DNA from: Devosia litorisediminis
GTDB taxonomy: Bacteria; Pseudomonadota; Alphaproteobacteria; Rhizobiales; Devosiaceae
Direction: 5' to 3'
Assembly: GCF_018334155.1 (NCBI RefSeq)
Contig: NZ_JAGXTP010000001.1
Span: 1,612,001-1,676,000, forward strand
DNA length: 64,000 bases
A program made the translations under genes and the position numbers. Below are positions 34,228-43,800 of the stretch, piece by piece (the first letter of the stretch is position 1; every line of letters starts with the position of its first letter). The notes beneath the pieces are model-generated. The model had not been told where the DNA came from and searched no databases. It was given only the letters and a program-made list of their open reading frames with translations.

Positions 34228-34895
34228 GAAGCCACCACAAAATGCAGCTGATCGCCGGGCGCCAATTGCGTGGGTGCGGCAGCGGCCGGATCGAAATTGT
34301 TGAAATCGGTGGAGCCAATAATGTGCCAGCCGGTGGGCAGTTCGGTGGCGGTGATGGCGGTCTGTCCGGCCGCGAACAGCACGGTGCCCGGCGGCACCAT
34401 GGGCCGCACTTCGGTGCGGCGCGGCACCACCAGATTATCGGGATGCATGCCGCAATAGACAAAGCCCGGGGCGAAACCCGTCGCCAGCACGCGCACAGGC
34501 CGGGCATTGTGCGCGGCAATGAATTCGGCGCTGCTCAGGCCCAGATCAGCCGCCACACTATCGAGGTCGGGGCCATCAAAATGCACGGAAATGGTCCAGT
34601 CACGACTGGCGGACACAGCCGCGGGGTCCAGCGCGAACAGGCGCAGGCGAAGCTCGCCCACAATGTCAGCGCGGCGCGATTGCAGCGGGTCATAGCGCAA
34701 CAGCACCGAGACCAGGTTGGGCACGACTTCGAGCACGCCGGCGAGCGGCTCGCGGTTGAGTTGGGTCGCCAGCGCAATCGCTGCCCGGTTGGCCGATTCA
34801 GTCAGTGCCGTGCCAAAGCGCACCAGCAGAGCGCTATCACCCAGCGTTACGATGGTCGGCGTCGGGAATGTTTCGATGACGGGCGAGCCAGTCAT
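34224..34895 (-). CDS. pxpB: 5-oxoprolinase subunit B (KipI-like)
   Basis: 223 residues, with VTLGDSALLVRFG, RYDP, ATGFAPGFVYCGMHPDNL and VPPGTVLFAAGQTAI as in PxpB/KipI. The ATG at 34895 is preceded by AGGAGG 9 nt upstream, which decides against an in-frame start at 34955. First gene of the operon; the approximately 170 bp upstream holds no recognisable element. Confidence 0.92.
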   Translation of the reverse strand: MTGSPVIETFPTPTIVTLGDSALLVRFGTALTESANRAAIALATQLNREPLAGVLEVVPNLVSVLLRYDPLQSRRADIVGELRLRLFALDPAAVSASRDWTISVHFDGPDLDSVAADLGLSSAEFIAAHNARPVRVLATGFAPGFVYCGMHPDNLVVPRRTEVRPMVPPGTVLFAAGQTAITATELPTGWHIIGSTDFNNFDPAAAAPTQLAPGDQLHFVVAS

Positions 34896-35068
34896 GAGGC
34901 TGCCTCCTGGGCGCAACATGCGGCTATTCCTGTCGGACCAGCCCGGGTCAGTCAATCCGGTCCATAAGTGCAGGCGCCTTGCCCCACTCGGAAGACCGTT
35001 TGAAGGTGCCGGTATCGCATGGCGATAGCGGCCAGATTGACCTGCCGGGTCAGGTTCGTCGTCCGGCT

Positions 35069-35245
35069 CTAGTTCGGGTCCCTGCCGTCCTGTTCGATGA
35101 CAGCGTCAAACAGCTGCCGAGCCTGCCCTGCACCGATTGCCTCAATGGCAACAGTGGCAATGGCAGCGAACAATTCTGCAATTTCCTGAGGGTCAGTGAT
35201 TTCGGCGTCGTCGTCTTCTACGTCGGCGTTGATCAGAGTAAACAC
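35069..35245 (-). CDS. Unlisted small acidic ORF, 58 residues
   Basis: GTG at 35245, with GGAGG 9 nt upstream, to TAG at 35069. The product starts VFTLINADVEDDDAE, is acidic and then helical (IAELFAAIATVAIEAIGAG). No domain recognised. Third-position GC and the ribosome site suggest it is real, but homologs are needed. It lies between the pxp operon and the next small gene in the same direction. Confidence 0.45.
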   Translation of the reverse strand: MFTLINADVEDDDAEITDPQEIAELFAAIATVAIEAIGAGQARQLFDAVIEQDGRDPN

Positions 35246-35364
35246 AAGAACGCGCCTCCAAAGGTAGCCAATGGAGCGAGTGTGACGCGATTCCTGTTAC
35301 AGAATAAATAATGAAATTTGCCCGCTGGCTGGAACACGCCGATTGCCAGAAAGGTCAGGAAAGC

Positions 35365-35601
35365 TTACTCTTCGCCCGCTTCGAGTTCTTCGACATAATG
35401 CTCGATCTGCTCGAATGTCGCTGAAAACGGCAGCGGCTTGTCCCCGAAAATGATCTTGAAGCTTTCGTCCTCGCGGATGGCGTGACCGCCCTTGCCCATC
35501 TTGGCCGTCAGCTTTTCAGCCGTCAGGATGGTTAGGCCATGGCGCCCGGCGATCCGCTTGAGGCGGCGCATCTTCGAGGCTTCAAATTCCTTGCGGCTCA
35601 C
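35365..35601 (-). CDS. Hypothetical small protein, 78 residues
   Basis: GTG start at 35601 with GGAAGAG just before it. Basic N-terminus (SRKEFEASKMRRLKRIAGRHG), then GGHAIREDESFKIIFGDKPL and an acidic C-terminus (YVEELEAGEE). The pattern is compact and plausible; function unknown. No membrane segment. Confidence 0.55.
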   Translation of the reverse strand: MSRKEFEASKMRRLKRIAGRHGLTILTAEKLTAKMGKGGHAIREDESFKIIFGDKPLPFSATFEQIEHYVEELEAGEE

Positions 35602-35728
35602 AGCTCTTCCTATCGTGCAAACGCGGCGTAGCGGCGCCCGTTATGGCGCCAGCGACCGCTCGCGGCAACGGATACATGATTGTGGCAAACCGGTCCAGAC
35701 GAACGCACGGTGCAGCTGCTGATCGCAG

Positions 35729-36214
35729 CTAGAACCTAATAATCTGCCAGCATCTGCAATTGCTGCGCTTGTGATGCAGCAGCAAGCGTTGGAAATCTCT
35801 GCGCGGCCAAAGCTCCCCACTCTGACGCGCATGGGCTAGCCACAGCTTGCGCCGTGCGCCCGGCGGCTCCAGATGTCGATACTTGCCACCGGAAAACTTA
35901 GGCCAATCCAGGGCCAAGCCGCTGCTAACCAATTCGGCCGCGAGGTCGCGTCCGTCAGGCAGGAAGCATTCTGCGACCAAACGATCATACGAAAGCTCTG
36001 GCTTAAGCACGGCGGTTACCGTCTGGCCCTTACACAGTTGGACCAGAGCCCATTTCGATTGCTTTCCCCAAGGGTGATCGAGTTCTGGCGCATCGATGCC
36101 GGCGAGTCGCACGCGAGACTTGCCAATCACGATCGTATCTCCGTCAATCACCCAACAACGCCCCTGAATGGCGGTCGCTGCGTGAGGCTGACTCCTTGGT
36201 TTGGGTGAGAACAC
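35729..36214 (-). CDS. Thermonuclease (SNase) family protein
   Basis: 161 residues. Staphylococcal-nuclease fold with VIDGDTIVIG, then VRLAGIDAPELDHPWG (catalytic Arg and Glu) and LSYDRLVAECFLPDG with the second catalytic Arg. It cleaves nucleic acids with Ca2+. The N-terminus is uncertain: GTG 36214 has no ribosome site, and an open frame directly upstream (36342 to ~36215, another phase) resembles a membrane-type leader. A frameshift or short fusion loss is possible. Base composition is lower GC than its neighbours. Confidence 0.75.
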   Translation of the reverse strand: MFSPKPRSQPHAATAIQGRCWVIDGDTIVIGKSRVRLAGIDAPELDHPWGKQSKWALVQLCKGQTVTAVLKPELSYDRLVAECFLPDGRDLAAELVSSGLALDWPKFSGGKYRHLEPPGARRKLWLAHARQSGELWPRRDFQRLLLHHKRSNCRCWQIIRF

Positions 36215-36537
36215 TCGGCCAGCGCACGTGCCAAGGCGACCGGCGCCGACGACGTATTTGCCGTGTTGGCGCGGGTCTCCCTACCGAAAACAGCCGCACC
36301 AATAGCCGAAAAAACCTCATACTCCCCCGCAACAACTAGCATTTCCCGCTAGAATTCAGCGCCTTTCCAGCACCTTACGCAATCTGGCACGAGCGGAAAG
36401 AGGTCCGAGAACTGGTGCTGCTGCTGAGTTTGAAGATTTTTGGTGTCAACGTTGCAACCACCAGCCAGGTCGACATGGCTCGGCGCTCAAGCTTGCAGAA
36501 CCGGCGGCGCAGCGTGATTTCAGATTGCTGGAGAGCA
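36215..36537. other. Atypical intergenic block next to tRNA-Ser
   Basis: 323 bp without a convincing complete gene, lower in GC than the rest. On the minus strand an open stretch starting ATG 36342 (MLVVAGEYEVFSAIGAAVFG) runs into the nuclease region in a different frame. No integrase, direct repeat of the tRNA end or terminal inverted repeat is seen. Confidence 0.5.
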
Positions 36538-36627
36538 TGGCGGGTGGGGAGGGATTCGAACCCCCGGGACGCTTGCACGCCCGCCGGTTTTCAAGACCGG
36601 AGCAATCGACCACTCTGCCACCCACCC
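36538..36627 (-). tRNA. tRNA-Ser(TGA)
   Basis: Acceptor stem GGGTGGG/CCCACCC, long variable arm typical of tRNA-Ser, anticodon loop CTTGAAA with TGA (complement at 36591-36593), T-arm GGTTCGAATCC, and an encoded CCA (36538-36540). Confidence 0.95.
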
Positions 36628-36671
36628 GACGAGTGAGCCTTTAGCGGCAGAGTGGCGGGCTGTCCAGAGTG

Positions 36672-37643
36672 TCAGGGGATCAGAACGACCGAGCCTGTGG
36701 TTTGACGGCTTTCAAGGGCGCGATGGGCATCGGCGGCCTGCGCCAGTGGGAAGCTGTGATTGACCTGCACCTTGATGGCGCCACTGGCGACCGCATCGAA
36801 CAGCGCCTTGGCGCCCTCGAGCAGCTCGGCGCGCTGGCTGAAATAGTGCGCGCCGGTCGGCCGGGTGACGTAGAGCGAGCCCTTGCGCGCCAGCACGGTG
36901 ATATCGGGGATGGCCACCACACCCGAAGCATTGCCGAAGCTGGCCAGCAGGCCGCGCGGTCGCAGGCAGTCCAGCGACTTCTCGAAGGTGGCCTTGCCAA
37001 CGCCGTCATAGACCACGTCGACGCCGCGTCCATCAGTGATCTCGCGGACGCGCTCAGCGAAATCCTCGGTGGTGTAGTTGATGACGTGATCGCAGCCATG
37101 CGCGCTGGCCAGCGCGGTCTTGTCGTCGCTGCCGGCGGTACCGATGACGGTGGCGCCCAGCGCCTTGGCCCATTGCGTGGCGATCAGCCCGGTGCCGCCT
37201 GCCGCCGCATGCCAGAGGATGGTCTCGTCCCTGGCCACGGCCCAGGTCTTGAACAGCAGGTAATAGGCCGTCAGTCCCTTGAGCAGGATGGCGGCTGCAG
37301 TCTGATCATCGACGGCATCTGGGATCGGCACCAGTCGGTCCGCAGTGACCAGACGTTCCTGGGCATAGGCCCCGACCAGGCCCTGATAGGCAACGCGGTC
37401 GCCAATCTTGAAATCGGTGACGCCGTCGCCCAGTGCGGTCACCACGCCGACAGCTTCATTGCCGGCCACGAAGGGCAGTTGCACCGGATAGAGCCCGGCG
37501 CGCTGATAAGTGTCGATGAAATTGAGCCCGATGGCGGTCTGGCGCAGGGCCACCTGCCCGGCGCCCGGCGCGCCGACGGCATGATCTTCAAAGCTCAGCA
37601 CTTCTGGCCCGCCGGTTTGATGAACGAGAATGGCTTTGGTCAT
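36672..37643 (-). CDS. qor: NADPH:quinone oxidoreductase (zeta-crystallin-like MDR)
   Basis: 323 residues of the zinc-free medium-chain dehydrogenase family. MTKAILVHQTGGPEVL start, GLNFIDTYQRAGLYP, nucleotide-binding AAAGGTGLIATQWAKALG, and the QOR pattern VVYDGVGKATF. No structural zinc Cys set. It reduces quinones with NADPH in the cytoplasm. Single gene; its ATG is 221 bp from the divergent sulfur-transporter gene. Confidence 0.9.
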   Translation of the reverse strand: MTKAILVHQTGGPEVLSFEDHAVGAPGAGQVALRQTAIGLNFIDTYQRAGLYPVQLPFVAGNEAVGVVTALGDGVTDFKIGDRVAYQGLVGAYAQERLVTADRLVPIPDAVDDQTAAAILLKGLTAYYLLFKTWAVARDETILWHAAAGGTGLIATQWAKALGATVIGTAGSDDKTALASAHGCDHVINYTTEDFAERVREITDGRGVDVVYDGVGKATFEKSLDCLRPRGLLASFGNASGVVAIPDITVLARKGSLYVTRPTGAHYFSQRAELLEGAKALFDAVASGAIKVQVNHSFPLAQAADAHRALESRQTTGSVVLIP

Positions 37644-37863
37644 GGCAGGGTCCTTGATTGGGTGTGGCCTCCCAGCAAAGGCACCACACACGGAAAGTCT
37701 GAGTTGATCCTGTTTAGGCCGGGATTGGCGCGGGCAAAAGCCTTTGCAGCAGAGTTTTCCTCCACCTGCGGCGTTGCGCAGCACAAAGCGGTCGCCGCAT
37801 CGCTGGCATCAGCCCACCTGGCAATGATACTCTGGTGGGCAATCGAGTTGAGAAGAGAACTTC

Positions 37864-38316
37864 ATGGAATCGTTTACGCCGCTGACCGCCGTTATCGGTG
37901 GCAGCCTGATCGGTCTGGCCACAGCCGTGCTGTGGTTGGGCAATGGCCGCATCGCCGGCATCTCCGGTATTTTCGGGCAATTGCTGCCGCCAGCGCAGAC
38001 CGTGGTCTGGCGGCTGGTATTTCTGGTTGCCATGGTGGGCTCCACTTTCGTGGTCGCCAAGCTGTTCCCACAGGTGGGCATGGGTGGCTCGGTTCCCGCA
38101 GCACTGGTCGAAGCGCCAGATGGCTGGGGCATCGCTACACCGGTCTGGCTCGTCATCGCGGGTCTACTGACCGGCATCGGCACCAAAATCGGCAATGGCT
38201 GTACTTCGGGGCACGGTGTGTGCGGACTGGCGCGGTTGTCGCGACGCTCGCTGGTGGCCGTTCTGGTGTTTTTCGGCGTGGCCATGGTCACTGTCGCTGT
38301 GACGGGAGTCGTCTGA
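37864..38316 (+). CDS. YeeE/YedE half-transporter, first subunit
   Basis: 150 residues, about four membrane segments, with the diagnostic loop GNGCTSGHGVCGLARLS (two Cys) of PmpA-type YeeE/YedE proteins. Such two-gene systems accompany BigR- or sulfide-responsive loci and probably move sulfur species. The TGA overlaps the next ATG by one base, so the second half is translationally coupled. Confidence 0.85.
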   Translation: MESFTPLTAVIGGSLIGLATAVLWLGNGRIAGISGIFGQLLPPAQTVVWRLVFLVAMVGSTFVVAKLFPQVGMGGSVPAALVEAPDGWGIATPVWLVIAGLLTGIGTKIGNGCTSGHGVCGLARLSRRSLVAVLVFFGVAMVTVAVTGVV

Positions 38317-38786
38317 TGCGCGCCCTTAAACTCCCTTATCTCGCAACCGCAGCTGTGAGCGGCGCCCTGTTTGGCGCGGGTCTGTATGTCTCGCAGATGG
38401 TTGACGCCAACAAGGTGCTGCGGTTTCTCGATGTTACCGCCATCCCTTCGGGTGGCTGGGACCCGAGTCTGGCGTTTGTGATCGTGCCGGCCATCGTGGT
38501 GATGTTCATTGCGGTGCGGTTCAGCCGCGGGCGGCAGGCGCCGCTGTTTGATCTGCAATTTCACGAGCCCGAATATGACCGCATCGATAAGCGGCTGATC
38601 GGTGGTGCCGTGATGTTCGGCATTGGCTGGGGCATGGCGGGCATCTGCCCGGGCCCGGCAATTTCGCTGATCGCCTTTGTGCCCGATGGTCTGTGGCTGT
38701 TCCTGCTGGCCATGCTGGTGGGCTCCTATGCCGGTAGCCTGATTGTGCCAAGCGGCCACGCCAAGCGCCTGGCAGACGCCAGATGA
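38316..38786 (+). CDS. YeeE/YedE half-transporter, second subunit (DUF6691-like)
   Basis: 156 residues, four membrane segments with FGIGWGMAGICPGPAI, the second signature of PmpB-type halves. It starts on the last base of the preceding stop and its own stop overlaps the hydroxylase start by 4 nt. Confidence 0.85.
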   Translation: MRALKLPYLATAAVSGALFGAGLYVSQMVDANKVLRFLDVTAIPSGGWDPSLAFVIVPAIVVMFIAVRFSRGRQAPLFDLQFHEPEYDRIDKRLIGGAVMFGIGWGMAGICPGPAISLIAFVPDGLWLFLLAMLVGSYAGSLIVPSGHAKRLADAR

Positions 38787-39946
38787 GCGGGTTCGACGCC
38801 GATGCCATCGTGGTGGGCGGTGGCCTGGCCGGCGTGGCTGCGGCTATCGCGGTCGCCAAGGCCGGATTGCGCACAATCCATCTGGCGCCGAGCGCACCGC
38901 CGGATCGGCGCACATCGGCCCTGATGATGCCCAGCGTGGATTATCTGCGCAGGGCCGGTCTGATCGAAACGCCGGCAGCATTGGGCCATGCCCTGACCCA
39001 GATCCGCATCATCGACGCCACAGGGCGGCTGATCCGGGCACCCGAGACACTGTTTGATGCGGGCGAAGCCGGGCTGGAAGCCTTTGGCTGGAATTTTGCC
39101 AACCGCACCCTGCTGGAGCGCTTTCACGCCGTTGCGGCAAGCCTGAAGACACTGGAGACCCGCGCCGTGGGCGCCAAGGCGCTCGACCGGGACGCCGCTG
39201 GCTGGACAGTGACGCTGAGCGATGCCCCCCCCCTGCGCGTGCCGCTGGTGGTAGGCGCCGATGGCAAGAAGTCACTGGTGCGCAGTGCAGCTGGCCTGCG
39301 CGCGAGCGAACGCCAGTTCGACCAGTCGGCCCTGGTGTGCGATCTTGATCTGGGCCGCCCGATTGGTGGCACCTCAATCGAGTTTCACTATCCCAAGGGG
39401 CCATTCACCCTGGTTCCAGCGGGCGGCAATCGCGCCAATCTGGTGTGGATCGATGATGCCGCGGTGCTGGCCGAAGCGCAGGCTGGTGGCACCGAGGCCC
39501 TACTGGCGATCTTTGCCGAAAAGTCCCAGCGACTGTTTGGCACTATCGCCATGGCGACGCCGTCCTTTGTGTTCCCGCTAAGCACGCTGAGCGTTAACAG
39601 AGCGGGCCAGGATGGCGTGGTGCTGGTCGGCGAGTCGGCGCATGCCTTCCCGCCCATCGGGGCACAAGGGCTCAATCTGGGCCTACGCGACGTGGCTGAT
39701 CTGGCTGCCGTGCTGGACGGCGCTGATCGCGATCAGGCTGACTGGGCCGATCAACTCAGTGTCGATTATGCCAGACGGCGCACCACTGATCTGGCACAGA
39801 CCGGCGGCGTGGTGGACACGCTGTTCCGCTCCCTGCTCGCCGACATGGTTCCAGCACAGGCGCTGCGCGCCGGCGGATTGTGGGCGCTCAAGCTCGCGCC
39901 CAATCTGCGGCGGCAGGCGTTCGATGTGGGCATGGGTCGGCGCTAG
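38783..39946 (+). CDS. UbiH/UbiF-family FAD-dependent hydroxylase
   Basis: 387 residues, class A flavin monooxygenase: Rossmann VVGGGLAGVAAA, DG motif VGADGKKSLVR, and VVLVGESAHAFPPIGAQGLN (GD-H-P fingerprint with Glu instead of the usual Asp). It is closest to ubiquinone-biosynthesis hydroxylases, including UbiL-type enzymes of alphaproteobacteria. The coupling to YeeE/YedE genes is unexpected for ubiquinone synthesis; another small-molecule hydroxylation is possible. Confidence 0.85.
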   Translation: MSGFDADAIVVGGGLAGVAAAIAVAKAGLRTIHLAPSAPPDRRTSALMMPSVDYLRRAGLIETPAALGHALTQIRIIDATGRLIRAPETLFDAGEAGLEAFGWNFANRTLLERFHAVAASLKTLETRAVGAKALDRDAAGWTVTLSDAPPLRVPLVVGADGKKSLVRSAAGLRASERQFDQSALVCDLDLGRPIGGTSIEFHYPKGPFTLVPAGGNRANLVWIDDAAVLAEAQAGGTEALLAIFAEKSQRLFGTIAMATPSFVFPLSTLSVNRAGQDGVVLVGESAHAFPPIGAQGLNLGLRDVADLAAVLDGADRDQADWADQLSVDYARRRTTDLAQTGGVVDTLFRSLLADMVPAQALRAGGLWALKLAPNLRRQAFDVGMGRR

Positions 39947-39951
39947 CCAAC

Positions 39952-39981
39952 AAAAAGGGCGCGGTTGCCCGCGCCCCTTTC
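39952..39981. terminator. Bidirectional terminator between convergent hydroxylase and ialB
   Basis: AAAAAGGGCGCGG-TTGC-CCGCGCCCCTTT: strong GC stem flanked by A-run and T-run, functional on both strands. Confidence 0.8.
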
Positions 39982-40005
39982 AAAAACATTGCTGATACGA
40001 TCAGC

Positions 40006-40716
40006 TTACTGAGCAGCGGGCTCTGCTGGCGCGTCGGCGGCTGGCGTCTCAAGCTGCTGGCGCAGCTCTTCGGCGCGGTCCTGCAGGACCTGCTCAAGGG
40101 CGTTCTCGCCGGAGGTTTCCTTGCGGAACTCGTCAAAGGTGATCGCGGTTTCGCCGTCATAGGTGGCGGTGAAGCCAGCCAGATCGATCTCGATGGTAAG
40201 ATCCTGATTCTGGCGGTTCTTGGCGGTCAGCTTGAGCGTGCTGCCCTTCTTGAGCGAGTTCACATACTGCTCGTTGATCACCAGCTGGGTGGCGCACGAG
40301 GTAGGGTCGCACAGCATGTAGGGCACGCGGACGGGCTTGGAGCCGTCAATCTGCCATGTCAGGCCGAATGGCAGCAGCACGCCGAGTGGCACGGCGGCCA
40401 CAGCCAGCAGACGGCTCTCCTGACCCGGATCATCGCGCAGCAGGAACGAGCCGAGGAACTGACCATTGGCCAGGACAACCTGGCGCATGATGCAGGCCTT
40501 CTGGCCGTCTTCGAGCGGATCGCAGACCTTAAGCCAGTTGGTGGACGGTACGCCAGCGCCTGCGGTTGCAGCGGCCACGGCGTCGTCAGCGACGGCGGGG
40601 GTCTCGGTAGCAGCTGCGTCCGGAGCGGGCGTTGCTTCTTGTGCGAAAGCCGACAACGGGGACAGCATGAGCGCAGCCACCGCAAAACCGGCGACGAGAG
40701 GTTTCCTGAAGTTCAT
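40006..40716 (-). CDS. Invasion-associated locus B (IalB) family protein
   Basis: 236 residues. Signal peptide FAVAALMLSPLSAFA. After an Ala/Thr-rich linker the IalB domain follows: WLKVCDPLEDGQKACIMRQ, LPFGLTWQIDG, and CDPTSCATQLVINE with paired Cys. A charged Glu/Gln-rich coiled-coil-like tail ends the protein. Periplasmic; function unknown outside Bartonella. AAGGAAA lies before the ATG at 40716. Confidence 0.85.
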   Translation of the reverse strand: MNFRKPLVAGFAVAALMLSPLSAFAQEATPAPDAAATETPAVADDAVAAATAGAGVPSTNWLKVCDPLEDGQKACIMRQVVLANGQFLGSFLLRDDPGQESRLLAVAAVPLGVLLPFGLTWQIDGSKPVRVPYMLCDPTSCATQLVINEQYVNSLKKGSTLKLTAKNRQNQDLTIEIDLAGFTATYDGETAITFDEFRKETSGENALEQVLQDRAEELRQQLETPAADAPAEPAAQ

Positions 40717-40861
40717 AGAATTTCCTTGGCTTCCTTGGCAGTCCCGGTGACTTAGCGCCACCTTGAGATATGAACTGTCCTTCAAGTGCTGAATTCGGGC
40801 AATAACATGACCAATAGCCCATACCAAAGCAATATGACCAGACAGGGTTGATGCGGGTGGC

Positions 40862-43800
40862 CTAAGAAGCGGTTTCTGCCAGTTTTGCTAGGCGCGACAG
40901 AATACCGGCGGCACCCTTGAGTCGGTCATTTGGCGTGGGCCAGTTGCGAGCGAACACGAGTTTCTGATCGGGTTTAATGCGCACCTGGCTTGCCGGATCG
41001 CTGACCATCCTGACCAAACCGGCCGGATTGGCGAACTCGTTATTGCGCAGGGTGATGACCGCGCCCTTGGGACCGGCATCGACTTTTTCGACATTGGCCT
41101 GACGGCACAACGCCTTGACCAGAATCACCTTGAGCAGCGCTTCAACCTCCTCGGGCAGTGGCCCGAAGCGATCGATGAGTTCGGCACCGGCGGCATCGAT
41201 ATCGCGGATATCGGTCAGATCGCCGAGGCGGCGATAGAGCTGCATGCGCAATTGCAGATCGGGCACATAGCTCTCGGGAATCATGACCGGCATGCCCAGC
41301 GAGATCTGCGGGCTCCACTCATTGGTGTCCTCGTAATCGCCCTCGCCGGATTTGAGGTTGGCCACGGCTTCTTCGAGCATGGACTGATAGAGCTCGAAGC
41401 CCACTTCGCGGATGTGACCGGACTGCTCGTCGCCCAGCAGATTGCCGGCGCCACGAATATCGAGGTCGTGACTGGCCAGCTGGAAGCCGGCGCCCAGGCT
41501 TTCAAGCGATTGCAGCACGCCCAGACGGCGTTCAGCGGTGTCGGTTAGCTTGCGGTCGGCGGGCACGGTGAACAGCGCATAGGCACGGGCCTTGGCCCGC
41601 CCGATGCGGCCGCGGATCTGATAGAGCTGGGCCAGACCGAAATGGTCGGCGCGATGCACGATCAGCGTATTGGCGTTGGGAATGTCGAGCCCGGATTCAA
41701 CGATGGTGGTGGCCACCAGCACGTCGAACTTGTTGTCGTAGAAGGCGTTCATGATGTCGTCGAGCTCGCCCGGCGCCATCTGGCCATTGGCCACGACATA
41801 GGAGACTTCGGGCACGTGGTCCTTGAGGAACTCGGCGATTTCAACCTGATCGCGAATGCGCGGCACGACATAGAAGCTCTGGCCGCCGCGGTATTTTTCA
41901 CGCAGCAGCGCTTCGCGCACCGACAGGGCGTCAAAGGGGGAAATGAAGGTGCGGATGGCCAGACGGTCGACCGGCGGGGTCGCCAGCAGGCTGAGATCAC
42001 GCACGCCGGTCAATGCCAGCTGCAGGGTGCGCGGGATTGGCGTGGCAGTCAGGGTCAGCACATGGACATTGGCCTTGAGCTCCTTGAGGCGCTCCTTGTG
42101 GCCAACGCCAAAGTGCTGCTCCTCATCGATGATGAGCAGGCCCAGATCCTTGAACTTGATGGTCTTGGACAGCAGGGCATGGGTGCCCACCACGATATCG
42201 ACCTGACCGTCGGCAATGCCTTCCTTGGTGGATTTGAGCTCAGCGCTCCCGACCATGCGGGAGGCCTGGCGCACGCGTACGGGTAGCCCGGCGAAGCGCT
42301 CCGAGAAGGTCTTGAAGTGCTGGCGTGACAGCAGCGTGGTCGGCACGACGACGGCAACCTGCTTGCCGCTCAACGCCACGGCGAAGGCGGCGCGCAGAGC
42401 CACTTCGGTCTTGCCAAAGCCCACATCGCCACACACCAGGCGATCCATGACGCGGCCCGAGGTCACATCATCAAACACCGCCTCGATGGCGGCCATCTGG
42501 TCTTCGGTTTCCTCATAGGGGAAACGGGCGGCAAATTCGTCATAAGCGCCGGGATTGATCTCGACCACGTCGGCGCGTGTCAGTTGGCGGGCGGCAGCGA
42601 TCTTGATCAGCTGTTCCGCCATTTCGCGGATGCGCTGCTTGAGCTTGCCCTTCTTGGCCTGCCAGGCGACGCCACCGAGCTTGTCGAGCGTGGTATTGCC
42701 TTCGTCGGAGCCGTAGCGGGTCAGCAGCTCAATGTTCTCAACCGGCAAATAGAGCTTGGTGTCACCACCATATTCGAGTTCGACGCATTCGTGGGGTGCG
42801 CCGCCGGCCTCGATGACCTTGAGGCCAAGGAAGCGGCCGATACCGTGATCGACGTGCACCACCAGATCGCCGGCGGCCAGGCTCGCGGCTTCGGTCAGGG
42901 CGTCGCTGGCCTTTTTCTTGCGCTGGGGCCGCAGGATGCGCTCACCCAGAATATCCTGCTCGGAAAGCACGAGCAAATCTTTGGTTTCAAAGCCGCTTTC
43001 AAGTGGCAGCACAACCAGCGACGTGGTCGCTGCGCTGGTGGTTTCTGCATCGCGCCAGTTTTCCGCCATGCGCGGATTGGTCAGGCCGTGATCCTTGAGC
43101 ACCTGCACCATGCGGTCGCGCGTGCCCGTGCTCCAACACGCCACAATGGTGCGGCGTCCGGCCTTGCGCTCGGCCAGCAGGCGATCAACGACCGACTGGA
43201 ACAGATTGGTGTCGGTGGCCTGACGTTCAGCGGCAAAGCTTGGCGCAATATGGCCGCCCGCGTCGTCATTGGCCTTGGTATCGGGCGCCATGAACTGGGA
43301 AAGCTGGATGACCGACGCCCCGGCCAGTGCATAGGGGTGTTCATCTACCGCGTAGAGCAGCTCTGGCTTGATCGGCTTATAGGGTGCCCCTGCCCCCGCC
43401 ACTGTCGGCAGCAGGCGCGCCGATTCGCGGGCATCGTAATAGTCGCGGATCTGTTCGACACGGTCGCCATAGGCTTCGGCGGCCTGCTCATCGAAGACGA
43501 AGGGCGCATCGCCGACATATTGGGCCAGCGTATCGAGGTGGTCGTAAAAGAAGGGCAACCAATGCTCGGTGCCGGAATAGCGCGCGCCCCCGCTGACCGA
43601 GGCATAGAGCGAATCGTCGACCGTATTGCCGCCAAAGGCTGCGGTGTATTTCTGGCGGAAGCGGCGAATGGTCTCTTCGGTCAGGACCACTTCGCTCATC
43701 GGCGTCAGCGCGATGGATTTCAGCGTGCCCGTGGTGCGCTGGCTATCGGGATCAAAGGTGCGGATCGATTCCAGCTGGCTGCCGAAAAAATCAAAGCGCA

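Noticed and set aside
34979-35311. Plus-strand 110-codon frame
   Set aside because: No ribosome site, odd composition, and opposite to the better-supported small ORF at 35069.
36148-36342. Minus-strand 64-codon frame (MLVVAGEYEV...)
   Set aside because: Not listed as a separate gene; its second half is shared with the nuclease in another phase, and it may only be the displaced nuclease leader.
36415-36636. Plus-strand frame across tRNA-Ser
   Set aside because: It is antisense to the tRNA; no protein features.
36669-38786. 705-codon plus-strand frame fused to the second YeeE half
   Set aside because: Only the last 156 codons are real; the rest is antisense to qor and out of frame with the first YeeE half.
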